A stretch of DNA of 64,000 nt. Origin: a virus. The notes under the pieces were generated by a model. That model was not told the origin of the DNA. It did not search any database and saw nothing but the letters and a program-made list of their open reading frames with translations. Shown here in pieces: positions 40,991-48,822 of this stretch (positions within the stretch are counted from its first letter, which is position 1; every line of letters begins with the position of its first letter). The translations under genes and the position numbers were made by a program. The DNA lies in the IMG/VR virus record IMGVR_UViG_3300013136_000003, positions 23,382-87,381 of that record, one strand, 5' to 3'.

Positions 40991-41069
40991 CTTGCTAAAG
41001 GCAAGCTCTGACGGGCCGAACCTACGGGACCTTGGGAGAGTGTACTCCGCTCTACACTTTATTTTTTTA
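40991..41069 (+). ncRNA. Small structured RNA, copy 1
   Basis: Starts about ten bases after a phage promoter. CTTGC-TAAAG-GCAAG hairpin, then CTCTGACGGG, then AGAG-TGTACTCCG-CTCT hairpin and a T-rich end. Shares all three elements with copies at 51975 and 54080. Loop UCCG could pair with upstream CGGG as a pseudoknot. Confidence 0.65.
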
Positions 41070-41099
41070 GAGAAAATTTTTCGAAAATTTTTTACCCGG

Positions 41100-41134
41100 A
41101 TTTTTTCCGCTCGTGCCGGATGATTAATTTTACC
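41100..41134 (+). promoter_or_regulatory. Early-type phage promoter, variant
   Basis: ATTTTTTCCGCTCGTG then GATTAATTTTACC; drives the DUF6011-like gene. Confidence 0.8.
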
Positions 41135-41159
41135 CCATAATCAATCAACAACCCGCCAC

Positions 41160-41699
41160 ATGAGACACAATCACGCAGCACCCCGTCCGAACCTCAACCC
41201 CAAGGCCCTTCCCACCCTCGCTCTGGCAGGCCGCGCAGTGTTGACGTTTCGTAATACCGAAGCCGGCACCCACTTCACCGCCCGCATTCGTCAGAAGCGC
41301 GACAAGAAGGACCGCAAGGTCAAGCTGCCAGCTTACAACGTCGAGATCAGCCTCCTTCAGGACGGCGTACAGCGCTACCGCTACACTGGCATGATCTTCA
41401 CCGATGAGCCTCAGATCCGCATCTGGATCGCTCGTGAGCTCAACGAGTCCCGTCCGAACGATGCACGTCTCATCGCAGTGTTCCGCTGGATGATCCGCGC
41501 CATCCAGAATCCTGAGATCCTTCGCGGTCGCGTCGGTCTCTTCCACGAAGGTCGCTGCTGCCACTGCAGCATGCCTCTCACCCATCCTGAATCCGTCTAC
41601 ACCGGCCTCGGCCCAGTCTGCCTCAAGCACATGCAAGCTGACCTCGCTCGTCAGAACGTAACCATCGCTGAGGTCTTCGCTCCGGTCGAGCAGATTTAA
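41160..41699 (+). CDS. DUF6011-like zinc protein
   Basis: 179 residues, Arg-rich. The C-terminal part GRCCHCSMPLTHPESVYTGL, then GPVCLKH is a Cys4-type zinc site found in many phage and actinobacterial proteins (DUF6011). Codon use is richer in C-ending codons than its neighbours. Function unknown. Confidence 0.8.
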   Translation: MRHNHAAPRPNLNPKALPTLALAGRAVLTFRNTEAGTHFTARIRQKRDKKDRKVKLPAYNVEISLLQDGVQRYRYTGMIFTDEPQIRIWIARELNESRPNDARLIAVFRWMIRAIQNPEILRGRVGLFHEGRCCHCSMPLTHPESVYTGLGPVCLKHMQADLARQNVTIAEVFAPVEQI

Positions 41700-41762
41700 C
41701 CGACCCAGGTCGGTAGGCCGGCTCCGAAGAGGAGTCGGTCCGGCTCGTTCGAGGACGAGGAT

Positions 41763-41779
41763 AGGGTATACTCCGCCCT
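41763..41779 (+). ncRNA. Isolated copy of the UAUACUCCG hairpin
   Basis: AGGG-TATACTCCG-CCCT. Same 9-base loop as in the small RNA family but with a different, still paired stem. Lies in the 3' UTR of the preceding gene, near an ACTCCCTAGTA motif. Confidence 0.55.
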
Positions 41780-41798
41780 GCCCATCAGTATCTAAAGT

Positions 41799-41809
41799 AC
41801 TCCCTAGTA
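41799..41809 (+). repeat. ACTCCCTAGTA motif
   Basis: Perfect copy, intergenic. First of the set. Confidence 0.85.
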
Positions 41810-41834
41810 AACTGTTGCAAAATTTTTAGCCCAG

Positions 41835-41869
41835 ATTTTTTCCTTCCAACAGTTCGTGTTATATTAGCT
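41835..41869 (+). promoter_or_regulatory. Early-type phage promoter
   Basis: ATTTTTTCCTTCCAAC then GTTATATTAGC. Confidence 0.88.
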
Positions 41870-41897
41870 TCATATTAATCAACTAACACTTTTCACC

Positions 41898-42155
41898 ATG
41901 GCATTCAGACACCAACCCATTTCGACCGAAGACCTTCAGGCTCGCCTCCGCAGCGGAGTCGTTAGGTTCGCCTTTGTGAAGCTTGATGGCTCTCTGAGGG
42001 AAGTTCAGGGAACGCTTAACTTGAACCACATCCCTGCGACCAAGCACCCCAACGGGAACGGAAGCCCTTCTCCGAGAGCGGTGCGGTTTTTCGACTACCT
42101 CGTCGGAGAGTGGAGAAGCTTCCGCATAGACAGTCAACTGTTCGTATTAGAATAG
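41898..42155 (+). CDS. DUF2693 family protein
   Basis: 85 residues. LQARLRSGVVRFAFVKLDGS, LREVQGTLNL, a disordered loop and GEWRSFRIDS match DUF2693, small proteins common in Bacteroidetes and their mobile elements. Function unknown; probably a small barrel. Confidence 0.85.
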   Translation: MAFRHQPISTEDLQARLRSGVVRFAFVKLDGSLREVQGTLNLNHIPATKHPNGNGSPSPRAVRFFDYLVGEWRSFRIDSQLFVLE

Positions 42156-42200
42156 TCTCAGCCACACACCCGAGCCCTTCAGATTGGCTCGGGTAGGAGG

Positions 42201-42208
42201 GATAAATA
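42201..42208 (+). promoter_or_regulatory. Late-type promoter GATAAATA
   Basis: 18 bases before ATG 42227; a late promoter inside the early block, for a tagged gene. Confidence 0.65.
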
Positions 42209-42226
42209 GAACAAAAGGCCCTCCAC

Positions 42227-42802
42227 ATGTCACACGTAATGTCATTTAATGAGTTCATAACCGAATCGATACAACCCATAAACGAGATGCCAAGACACCA
42301 CAGGTACGGCGGTTACCGCAGCAGGTATAACGGATCAGCAGAGTACTACAACGTCCTTCCTCGCGACGAGATGAGAGCACGTAAGCTGAGCAAGAGACCA
42401 TCCAACTGGAGAGCTAACATTTCCGACGAGGAGGTAGCCATCATCAATGCCAAGAAGATGGCCAAAGCGATTACCGACGAGGGCAAGATGATCGCTCGCA
42501 TGGAAGCGGTGTACAACCAGTGGGGTCCGGGTCCAGTGCTGCAGCCTTTTATCGACCGGATAATGGAAGCCATGCCGAACAGGAAGTACACAGCAGCGTG
42601 GAGGATCGGTACTCAGGACGGAGCGGTCGCAGCAAACCCTGAAGGCCACATGTCCGCAGACGATGACGCAGCTATCGCTCACATACTCGCGGACCTTGGA
42701 GTCCTGCCGGACGAGCACAAGTTCAAGGGTAACAGTGCCGAGCAGATAATCTACCAGGTAGCCTACAACAAGGCCATGGAAGAGGAACTAGCTAGGGCTT
42801 AA
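42227..42802 (+). CDS. Tagged protein in early block
   Basis: 191 residues; tag MSHVMSFNEFITESIQPINE (ATG 42239 gives MSFNEFITES directly). An Arg/Tyr-rich segment follows, then a helical domain. Unlike its neighbours it has a late promoter, consistent with being a virion component. Confidence 0.78.
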   Translation: MSHVMSFNEFITESIQPINEMPRHHRYGGYRSRYNGSAEYYNVLPRDEMRARKLSKRPSNWRANISDEEVAIINAKKMAKAITDEGKMIARMEAVYNQWGPGPVLQPFIDRIMEAMPNRKYTAAWRIGTQDGAVAANPEGHMSADDDAAIAHILADLGVLPDEHKFKGNSAEQIIYQVAYNKAMEEELARA

Positions 42803-42805
42803 GTT

Positions 42806-42816
42806 ACTCCCTAGTA
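42806..42816 (+). repeat. ACTCCCTAGTA motif
   Basis: Perfect copy, four bases after the stop of the tagged gene. Confidence 0.85.
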
Positions 42817-42824
42817 CCGGTCTG

Positions 42825-42964
42825 ATTTTTTCCTTTCAAAAGTTATTGTTAAATTAGCAATCTCAATACTAGAGATATGAGATCCAACAAGATAATTTTT
42901 TCCTTTCAAAAGTTATTGTTAAATTAGCAATCTCAATACTAGAGATATGAGATCCAACAAGATA
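42825..42964 (+). repeat. Perfect 70-bp tandem duplication of a promoter
   Basis: Bases 42825-42894 are repeated exactly as 42895-42964. Each unit has a complete phage promoter (ATTTTTTCCTTTC, TTAAATTAGC) and the first codons of the deacetylase-like gene. The first ATG (42877) makes a 16-codon peptide that ends inside unit 2. Confidence 0.95.
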
Positions 42965-44122
42965 AAAGTATTTTACAACCCGAAGCAAGTCCTATCAGCG
43001 GACGCGAAAAAGAACTTCAGCAAGAGCCCGCTCAAGCCGAAGCTTCTGCTCGATCATTTAGCTGATAACGGGTTGGCTGACCACTTGACCATGGTCAGTA
43101 ACTTCAGACCGTACAATGCTTACGATTTTCAGATAGCCCACACGGTCGAGTACGTCAACTCTTTCTTCAAGGGCGGTTACTTAGCTTCGACCAACGGCCT
43201 GGCTTGGAGCCAGCAGTTCGCTGACTCTGTTAGGTACACGAACGCCAGCCTGTGGGAAGCTATAAAGAACTCCCTAGTAAACCCTGACGAGGTAAGCTTC
43301 AGCCCGACCAGCGGGTTCCACCACGCTCGTCCGAACAAGGGTTCAGGGTTCTGCACGTTCAGCGGGCAGGTCATAGCGAGCGTCAAGGCTTACCGCAAGT
43401 TCGGAGCGGTTGGCTGCTACATAGACTTGGACGGACACTTCGGCAACAGCCTCGAAGATTCCCGGTACTTCCAGCCTGACCTCAACGAGGCAGTACCTGT
43501 TGGATTCAATTTTAACTCGCGCCTGCAGGGAGAAGCTTACTACAAGGATTTAACCAACTTCGTTTTAAAGAGACTAACTCCTGCCATAATCAACGGCGAG
43601 ATCGATTACGTGGTGTGGTGCCACGGAGCTGACAGCCACGAGTGGGACCAGCTCGGCTACCAGGTAAATACCGAACAGTGGGTACGCTGCTCCAAGTTCT
43701 TCTGGACGTGGGTGAAGGAGATGGACCAGGCTCTGGGCCGCCCGCTCTCCGTAGTAGCTTCCCTATTCGGTGGTTACAGGTCGGACGATTACGATTCGGT
43801 CTTAAGCCTCCACGCTAGCGACTTACGCGAGTGCATGAACTGCTTGCTCGGCTTGGACGTCTACTACGAGACAGACGTTAAGCCTGCTCCGAAGAGAGAC
43901 TACTTCAACACTCACAGAGACTTCTACGTCGGCCGGACCGAGGGGTCAACCATAGACCGTAGTCTCTACCGTCCTTCCACTGATCGCGGGACGAGACTCT
44001 CCGACCAAGCCATGCTCGACATCAGGAGAAAGGAATGGGAAAGAGAACGCGACCGCCAGAACGAGGAGGAGTTCGAGAAGTACTACGCTCTGAGACAGAA
44101 GTTAAACGGCAGGTCAGAGTAG
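42947..44122 (+). CDS. Histone-deacetylase-fold amidohydrolase
   Basis: 391 residues. Class I/AcuC-type deacetylase motifs: SGFHHARPNKGSGFC with the catalytic His125-His126, YIDLDGHFGN with metal ligands Asp162 and His164, CHGADSHEWDQLG with the third metal Asp, and FGGYRSDD with the catalytic Tyr. All catalytic positions appear present. Bacterial relatives remove acetyl groups from polyamines, acetoin-pathway proteins or other small amides. Phage target unknown. The C-terminal 60 residues are a charged helix. Two promoters in tandem precede it. Confidence 0.85.
   Translation: MRSNKIKVFYNPKQVLSADAKKNFSKSPLKPKLLLDHLADNGLADHLTMVSNFRPYNAYDFQIAHTVEYVNSFFKGGYLASTNGLAWSQQFADSVRYTNASLWEAIKNSLVNPDEVSFSPTSGFHHARPNKGSGFCTFSGQVIASVKAYRKFGAVGCYIDLDGHFGNSLEDSRYFQPDLNEAVPVGFNFNSRLQGEAYYKDLTNFVLKRLTPAIINGEIDYVVWCHGADSHEWDQLGYQVNTEQWVRCSKFFWTWVKEMDQALGRPLSVVASLFGGYRSDDYDSVLSLHASDLRECMNCLLGLDVYYETDVKPAPKRDYFNTHRDFYVGRTEGSTIDRSLYRPSTDRGTRLSDQAMLDIRRKEWERERDRQNEEEFEKYYALRQKLNGRSE
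43269..43279 (+). repeat. ACTCCCTAGTA motif inside a gene
   Basis: Perfect copy within the deacetylase-like gene, encoding N-S-L-V-N. Confidence 0.8.
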
Positions 44123-44157
44123 ATTTTTTCCTGTCAGAGATTCTTTTTACTTTTACT
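44123..44157 (+). promoter_or_regulatory. Early-type phage promoter
   Basis: ATTTTTTCCTGTCAG then TTTACTTTTAC. Confidence 0.88.
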
Positions 44158-44173
44158 TTAAATTATTAAAGCA

Positions 44174-44485
44174 ATGAACTTAACAGAAGTCAAAGTCCGC
44201 AAGTCAGAACGCCCGCAGAAAACAAGGATATTCATCTTCGAAAAGGGCGAAGGAATTCTTGAAAACTTAATGAAGCGGCACAGCCGCCCGTACGAAGCGT
44301 ACAAGAAGGAAGTCCTTCCTCTCGTGAAAGCATGGCTCGCCGCCAACCGGCCAGACGTCAACGAACTGGAAATCGGCAGAAGCATAGGCTGGAGCCAGAA
44401 AGCTGGCTGCTCGTGCGGCTGCTCTCCAGGGTTTATCGTCGACTACTTCGGCTGCCGAGACATTTACGTAACCATCTCGAACTGA
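44174..44485 (+). CDS. Unknown Cys-containing protein
   Basis: 103 residues. GWSQKAGCSCGCSPGFIVDY is a distinctive CxCxC loop, perhaps a metal site. The remainder is a basic helical domain. Confidence 0.75.
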   Translation: MNLTEVKVRKSERPQKTRIFIFEKGEGILENLMKRHSRPYEAYKKEVLPLVKAWLAANRPDVNELEIGRSIGWSQKAGCSCGCSPGFIVDYFGCRDIYVTISN

Positions 44486-44490
44486 GGTGG

Positions 44491-44544
44491 CCATGCCCGC
44501 CCGGCATGGGTATCTCAGGGTCCCCTCTACCGAGGGGATTTTTG
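44491..44544 (+). terminator. Two stacked hairpins, terminator
   Basis: CCATGCC/GGCATGG at 44491-44509, then TCCCCTC-TACC-GAGGGGA-TTTTTG at 44521-44544. A CCCATGCC/GGCATGGG hairpin also recurs at 57368. Confidence 0.85.
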
Positions 44545-44564
44545 TTAAGAGAGAATTGAGCCCG

Positions 44565-44600
44565 ATTTTTTCCTGTCAACCAGTCGAATTATATTAGCAG
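44565..44600 (+). promoter_or_regulatory. Early-type phage promoter
   Basis: ATTTTTTCCTGTCAAC then ATTATATTAGC. Confidence 0.9.
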
Positions 44601-44617
44601 CATCAATCAACAAAACT

Positions 44618-45214
44618 ATGAGCGCAGAAACTACGACAAAAGTCACCACCCTTACCGAAGCCAGAGCAGCCATCGCCGGAATACCAGGTCTTCACCAAGG
44701 CGGGTGCGGCATTGCTGCTCTTGCCCTAGCTCGTTGGATAAAGAACAGCAACATGGCCGCTACCACTCTGTTCGTCCTAGGTGACAACAGCGGCTGCTAT
44801 TACAGGACCAACGTTAGCGCGATAATCGATTCGTCGATCGAACCCGACTCGTGCTCGCACATAGGGCTGATAGTATACGACTTCAACAACAACAACCAAC
44901 AGTACATAATCGATGCTCGTGGAATATACGACATGGGTGAGTACCTCTACATCAACATCGTTTCGAAGGAACAGATAATGGTCAGGTCCATAAACCGAGT
45001 CGACCGGTGGAACGATTCTTTCGACCGTCGTAACGTTGCTGAGATAGCTAAGCGCCTAGGCATAGACCTTTCCGACATCGATTGCAGAACTCGCAGCGAG
45101 TTCTGTGAAGCTGCGGCTAAGGAAACTAAGATCGAAGAAACTCAGACGGTCGAAGGCTACCAGTCCCTTCTCTGGGAAATGCTGCAGCCCACGTCCCTGC
45201 TGATGTCAATGTAA
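44618..45214 (+). CDS. Possible Cys-peptidase-like protein
   Basis: 198 residues. LHQGGCGIAALALARWI places a Cys at the start of a helix, and CSHIGLIVYDFNN and QQYIIDARGIYD give later His and Asp, as in papain/transglutaminase-type folds. The family is not recognised with certainty, so the enzymatic role is tentative. Confidence 0.6.
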   Translation: MSAETTTKVTTLTEARAAIAGIPGLHQGGCGIAALALARWIKNSNMAATTLFVLGDNSGCYYRTNVSAIIDSSIEPDSCSHIGLIVYDFNNNNQQYIIDARGIYDMGEYLYINIVSKEQIMVRSINRVDRWNDSFDRRNVAEIAKRLGIDLSDIDCRTRSEFCEAAAKETKIEETQTVEGYQSLLWEMLQPTSLLMSM

Positions 45215-45245
45215 GTATATTATTAACAACTTAAAATCAACCGAC

Positions 45246-45503
45246 ACGAAGAAAATCTTTTCGTTACTGCTCTTGACCTTGATGGTCGCGATCGTTCTCC
45301 CGTCCTGCACAGACAACCAAAGAGCCAAGAGGTTCGGCGGAACCATGGAGTACCAGGTACCGAAGGGCGAGGAGTTCGTCAACGCTACGTGGAAGGACAA
45401 CAACCTGTGGGTCATCACGAAGAACCAAACTACCGGAACGTTTTACATGCATGAGGTCTCTGATTACGGAGTCATGCAGGGGAACGTCGTCATCACGCCA
45501 TGA
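45246..45503 (+). CDS. Lipoprotein with ACG start position
   Basis: The complete signal peptide, KKIFSLLLLTLMVAIVLPSC, needs a start at 45246, where the codon is ACG. Starting at TTG 45273 removes the basic n-region. So either ACG initiates, or ATG was mutated or misread to ACG. The mature part is a small beta domain (EYQVPKGEEFVNATWKDNNL). 85 residues. Confidence 0.6.
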   Translation, partial: TKKIFSLLLLTLMVAIVLPSCTDNQRAKRFGGTMEYQVPKGEEFVNATWKDNNLWVITKNQTTGTFYMHEVSDYGVMQGNVVITP

Positions 45504-45721
45504 AGAAAGAGCATGCCATCATCCTTGACCTGATCCGCCAGTACCTAGAGGACAAACCAACCCTAAGGTTTGGGCAAGCCCTCTTCAACATGGGAATCCT
45601 GGACCAGGAAAAGAAACTGGACGAGAGCGGGATCCACCGGCCGCGAGACATTCACGCGGACCAAGATCAACAGATCATAAGCAGAATCAGAGAACAAGCA
45701 AAAAAGAATCCGGGAATTTAA
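45500..45721 (+). CDS. Small conserved phage protein
   Basis: 73 residues, overlaps the lipoprotein stop. IRQYLEDKPTLRFGQALFNM and the R-D-I-H segment are familiar from small Bacteroidetes phage proteins. Function unknown. Confidence 0.75.
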   Translation: MKKEHAIILDLIRQYLEDKPTLRFGQALFNMGILDQEKKLDESGIHRPRDIHADQDQQIISRIREQAKKNPGI

Positions 45722-45726
45722 CCCGG

Positions 45727-45760
45727 ATTTTTTCGTTTCAGAGAATAGACTTATATTTGC
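45727..45760 (+). promoter_or_regulatory. Early-type phage promoter
   Basis: ATTTTTTCGTTTCAG then CTTATATTTGC. Confidence 0.88.
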
Positions 45761-45778
45761 TTATCAAATTTAACTAAC

Positions 45779-46162
45779 ATGCAAGAGCACCAGATCGAAA
45801 CAATGCACAGGGAATTGAAGGAAGCCGCACGCACCGTCCTAGCCAAGTACGGCATGGACCTCATGTCATCCTCTCTTTCCTACAGCCGCAAGCTTGACCG
45901 CAGCGGAGTTGAAGGTTTCCATGTCTAGATCAAAGGTATAACCCAGGTTACCTCTGAGACTGCCAAGACAGCTGACGATGGAATGATCCGCTCAGGTTTT
46001 GCTGGACCCAACACCAAAGCATGGGTTACTGATCGTAACGGTCGTCGCCGCGAGGTGATCATCACCGAAGCTAAGAGGTCGAAGTATGCCTTTTACTTTG
46101 CTGACGACCAACGTAAGAGCCCGATGCTCGGGCACTTCCGTCTGTTCTCCGCTACTCAGTAG
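45779..46162 (+). pseudogene. Gene with in-frame amber stop
   Basis: ATG 45779 follows a promoter and reads 49 codons (MQEHQIETMHRELKEAARTV...) to TAG at 45926-45928. The same frame continues for 77 codons of clear protein (IKGITQVTSETAKTADDGMI, SKYAFYFADDQRKSPMLGHF) to TAG at 46160-46162. There is no intervening promoter. Best read as one 127-codon gene with one internal stop; CAG to TAG would be a single transition. Confidence 0.65.
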
Positions 46163-46172
46163 CGGGGACAGG

Positions 46173-46207
46173 ATTTTTTCCTTTCGAGAAAAGGTCTTAT
46201 ATTAGCT
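46173..46207 (+). promoter_or_regulatory. Early-type phage promoter
   Basis: ATTTTTTCCTTTCGAG then CTTATATTAGC. Confidence 0.9.
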
Positions 46208-46223
46208 CCATAATCAATCAACA

Positions 46224-46550
46224 ATGGGAAAGAAGTTAAATAAGTTCGCAAAGCAGATGATCGACGCCGGCATGCCGATGAAAGCCGTATCAGAGCTTAC
46301 CGATCTCTACCTTGACCAGAATTTTACTGGCGTCGTGGAGATTAAGATAAAGGAAGACCCATACGTCGAGGGAACGTTCGCCATAAGGATCGTGCAGATG
46401 CAGGAAGTGTACTACCGGCACGAGAACGAGGAAAAGAAGATAGAGTACTTATCCGACCTCGACCTCCTCTGGAACAAAGGCGATTACGGCGAAGTCGAAT
46501 TCAACACCTGGCCGCCTACTGCCGGTCCAAATAACCTCCAATTCTTATAG
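46224..46550 (+). CDS. Unknown protein
   Basis: 108 residues; basic helical start (KKLNKFAKQMIDAGMPMKAV) and beta-rich acidic end. Not recognised. Confidence 0.78.
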   Translation: MGKKLNKFAKQMIDAGMPMKAVSELTDLYLDQNFTGVVEIKIKEDPYVEGTFAIRIVQMQEVYYRHENEEKKIEYLSDLDLLWNKGDYGEVEFNTWPPTAGPNNLQFL

Positions 46551-46575
46551 CCAATCATTCAACCCATAAAAAGAC

Positions 46576-46947
46576 ATGAACAAAGTACCTATTGACAAAG
46601 ACGGTCACCGTATCCTTACGAAGGAACAGCGCCGGAGAGTTTACGAAAGAGCTCTCAAAACTTTCAAGAAGCACGTCGAGACAGTGATCGAAGAAAAACG
46701 GGGACAGTGTAACGGAATGTGCGTGCACGTCGACCGTGCAGTCAGTTACCTGGGATACGACAGGTACTGGCCGGTAAAAAGATCGTACAGCCGGAAAGCC
46801 TGGCCGGAATACAAGTCGTTCGAGCCGAAAGCCGGCTGGAAGAAGAACACCAGCTTCTGGCTGACCAGGAACGTCAAAGCCAACGGACACACAAAACGAA
46901 TTGCCATCCTGACCGCCCTAGCCGAGGGCAAGTCAAAAGGCGAGTAG
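46576..46947 (+). CDS. Unknown basic protein
   Basis: 123 residues, rich in Lys/Arg and aromatics. Pattern RGQCNGMCVHVDRAVSYLGY suggests a conserved Cys pair. Not recognised. Confidence 0.75.
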   Translation: MNKVPIDKDGHRILTKEQRRRVYERALKTFKKHVETVIEEKRGQCNGMCVHVDRAVSYLGYDRYWPVKRSYSRKAWPEYKSFEPKAGWKKNTSFWLTRNVKANGHTKRIAILTALAEGKSKGE

Positions 46948-46997
46948 TTGATTGATTCTGAAAGAGATGGGGCTTCTGTGGCGGAGGTCCCATTTTT

Positions 46998-47031
46998 ATT
47001 TTTTCCTTTCAAAGAAAATTGTTACTTTTAC
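46998..47031 (+). promoter_or_regulatory. Early-type phage promoter
   Basis: ATTTTTTCCTTTCAAAG then GTTACTTTTAC. Confidence 0.88.
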
Positions 47032-47049
47032 TTCATAATCAATCAACCT

Positions 47050-47319
47050 ATGGAAAGAACAGGACTAGCTAAAATCGATTTTAACCGCAAGGTCGAGCAG
47101 ATTGCAAGGCAGGATCGCAATAACCGGATGAGAACCGGCCAATACAAGCCTCTGCCCATGTGTCGTAAGGATGCAAAAGCCAAGGTTGAGGAACTACACT
47201 TCATCACAGCCCACAGGAAGTACATGGGCATGAGAGAGTACGATTACCTCGTTAACCGTGCAGTTGAGTGCGGCGAGGGAACCATCTTCTACAAGGGTCG
47301 AACCATAAGCATAATGTAA
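47050..47319 (+). CDS. Small basic protein
   Basis: 89 residues from ATG 47050, placed by the promoter: MERTGLAKIDFNRKVEQIAR. Basic; unknown. Confidence 0.75.
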   Translation: MERTGLAKIDFNRKVEQIARQDRNNRMRTGQYKPLPMCRKDAKAKVEELHFITAHRKYMGMREYDYLVNRAVECGEGTIFYKGRTISIM

Positions 47320-47320
47320 C

Positions 47321-47767
47321 ATGAACGAGATAAATTCAAAAGGATTTTCGATCAAGCTGTGCGGAGACAGCAGCGTTGGCATATTCGATGCTTACTACAA
47401 GCTGGAAGGCGACTTCTGCTTCGAGTCAATGGAAGATCTCCAGGAATTCAAGGAATCCCTTCACAAGACCTTCGAACTTTTGACCGACATGGGAATGGAG
47501 ATTGACACGTTCGAGGAGTTGGAAAAGTCCGACCAGTACGAAAGAGAAGTCGACGAAAGACTCAACGATTGGGAGAAGATCGAAGCTAGTGACGACCTTA
47601 AATCCAACTTTCGTTCTTGGGAAATCGACCATAACGACGAACAATCAGCTGACGCTCTGTTCTACACGATGACTGCACGTCATCCTCAGTGCAAGTCGAG
47701 CTGGCTGCAGAAACTGTGTGATAACTGGGTAGGTTATGAAAGAGACCCAAACGAAGATGTCGACTGA
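47321..47767 (+). CDS. Acidic protein, unknown
   Basis: 148 residues, strongly acidic helices (FEELEKSDQYEREVDERLND). Could mimic DNA, but there is no specific evidence. Its stop overlaps the next promoter. Confidence 0.75.
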   Translation: MNEINSKGFSIKLCGDSSVGIFDAYYKLEGDFCFESMEDLQEFKESLHKTFELLTDMGMEIDTFEELEKSDQYEREVDERLNDWEKIEASDDLKSNFRSWEIDHNDEQSADALFYTMTARHPQCKSSWLQKLCDNWVGYERDPNEDVD

Positions 47768-47800
47768 TTTTTTCCTGTCGAGAATAATTAGTACATTTAC
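47767..47800 (+). promoter_or_regulatory. Early-type phage promoter
   Basis: ATTTTTTCCTGTCGAG then AGTACATTTACC. Confidence 0.85.
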
Positions 47801-47816
47801 CAAATAACTTACTGAA

Positions 47817-48158
47817 ATGAAAACATTTGTATTACTTCTCATCGCTGGTTTGCTGCTCGTTACCGGCTGCCAAAAAGACGACACAGTGGTCGTTCGGAAC
47901 GACCACACAGCTCAAGTAACGGTCAAAGCTTATGGAGACAGCTCATTCATCTTTGGCTGGAGAACTTCCGACATGGAAGACGGATACTGGAACAAGTGGT
48001 TGGAAGAAGACAGTTTAACTCTAGTCGTTGCTCTTAATGTGATGGACACCCTGGAAGTAGGTAGTTACGGCAATCGAGTGGTAGCTTACTTCGACGACGT
48101 TCTCTACGTGGACACAGCTTTCTCCGAGTACACTTACCTAAGGTTACCGATGCAATGA
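47817..48158 (+). CDS. Lipoprotein
   Basis: 113 residues. Signal peptide MKTFVLLLIAGLLLVTGCQK with lipobox TGC, then a beta-sandwich-like domain. Overlaps the following lipoprotein gene (ATGA). Confidence 0.82.
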   Translation: MKTFVLLLIAGLLLVTGCQKDDTVVVRNDHTAQVTVKAYGDSSFIFGWRTSDMEDGYWNKWLEEDSLTLVVALNVMDTLEVGSYGNRVVAYFDDVLYVDTAFSEYTYLRLPMQ

Positions 48159-48301
48159 AATTGATAGCTTTACTATTAACTGTGCTAGCTCTGGTTAGTT
48201 GTGAAGCGATAAAGCCAGTGGTTCAAGAAGTCGAAGAGTGGGACACAGTCTACCAAGCCAAACAAGGGTGCGTGTGGACTCAAGTAAACGACAGCACGTG
48301 A
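48155..48301 (+). CDS. Tiny lipoprotein
   Basis: 48 residues. MKLIALLLTVLALVSCEAIK has a lipobox VSC, followed by an acidic tail. Paired with the lipoprotein before it, in the manner of overlapping lysis or exclusion gene pairs; Rz/Rz1-like overlap was considered but the first partner has no coiled coil. Confidence 0.7.
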   Translation: MKLIALLLTVLALVSCEAIKPVVQEVEEWDTVYQAKQGCVWTQVNDST

Positions 48302-48321
48302 GTAAAAGATACCATTCCTTG

Positions 48322-48355
48322 ATTTTTTCCTTTCGCCGAATTGTTCTATATTAAC
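48322..48355 (+). promoter_or_regulatory. Early-type phage promoter
   Basis: ATTTTTTCCTTTCGCCG then TCTATATTAAC. Confidence 0.85.
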
Positions 48356-48388
48356 TCTATCAAATTCAACTAATACAAAAAACAGATC

Positions 48389-48730
48389 ATGATCGAACTG
48401 AACATCAACCAAATTTTCGTGACGGATGACATCACACAGCTGCCGTTGTCCGTGCAGAAAAAGGTTCTCGAAGAGTTGGTGATCGCTCACATCCGTAAGG
48501 AAAGCAGGCCGGACGACCTGGACGTTCCAATCGACATCTTCGACGGACACCTCGTTCGCATTCCGCTTCCTCAGGAACCCAACGCAAAGTGGACCTTCCG
48601 CAACTGGGAATGGGCCAAAGGTTTTTGCGAAGCTCACCCAGGCGCCGTTCCTTGCCATGACGAGGACCTCGACCACTCGAGCTATACTTTCATCGACTGC
48701 AGCCAGCTGCGAGTAAGGCCGATGGAATAA
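48389..48730 (+). CDS. Unknown protein
   Basis: 113 residues, mixed alpha/beta, Trp-rich centre (KWTFRNWEWAKGFCEAHPGA). Not recognised. Confidence 0.78.
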   Translation: MIELNINQIFVTDDITQLPLSVQKKVLEELVIAHIRKESRPDDLDVPIDIFDGHLVRIPLPQEPNAKWTFRNWEWAKGFCEAHPGAVPCHDEDLDHSSYTFIDCSQLRVRPME

Positions 48731-48750
48731 GCTGACATCTTCTCAACGGA

Positions 48751-48781
48751 AGTGGAGCCCAAAAGGCTCCACTTTTGTTTT
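48751..48781 (+). terminator. Rho-independent terminator
   Basis: GTGGAGCC-CAAAA-GGCTCCAC-TTTTGTTTT. Confidence 0.92.
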
Positions 48782-48787
48782 ACCTGG

Positions 48788-48822
48788 ATTTTTTCGTCTC
48801 GTTAAAACTTGTTAATTTTACA
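48788..48822 (+). promoter_or_regulatory. Early-type phage promoter
   Basis: ATTTTTTCGTCTCG then GTTAATTTTACAGC. Confidence 0.85.

Noticed and set aside
42877-42927. 16-codon peptide from the first ATG of the duplicated unit as a real gene
   Set aside because: It exists only because the promoter-start unit is duplicated; there is no sign of independent selection.
48155-48301. Rz/Rz1-type spanin pair at 47817-48301
   Set aside because: The second gene is a small lipoprotein and overlaps the first, but the first is itself a lipoprotein without a coiled coil, so it does not fit an i-spanin.
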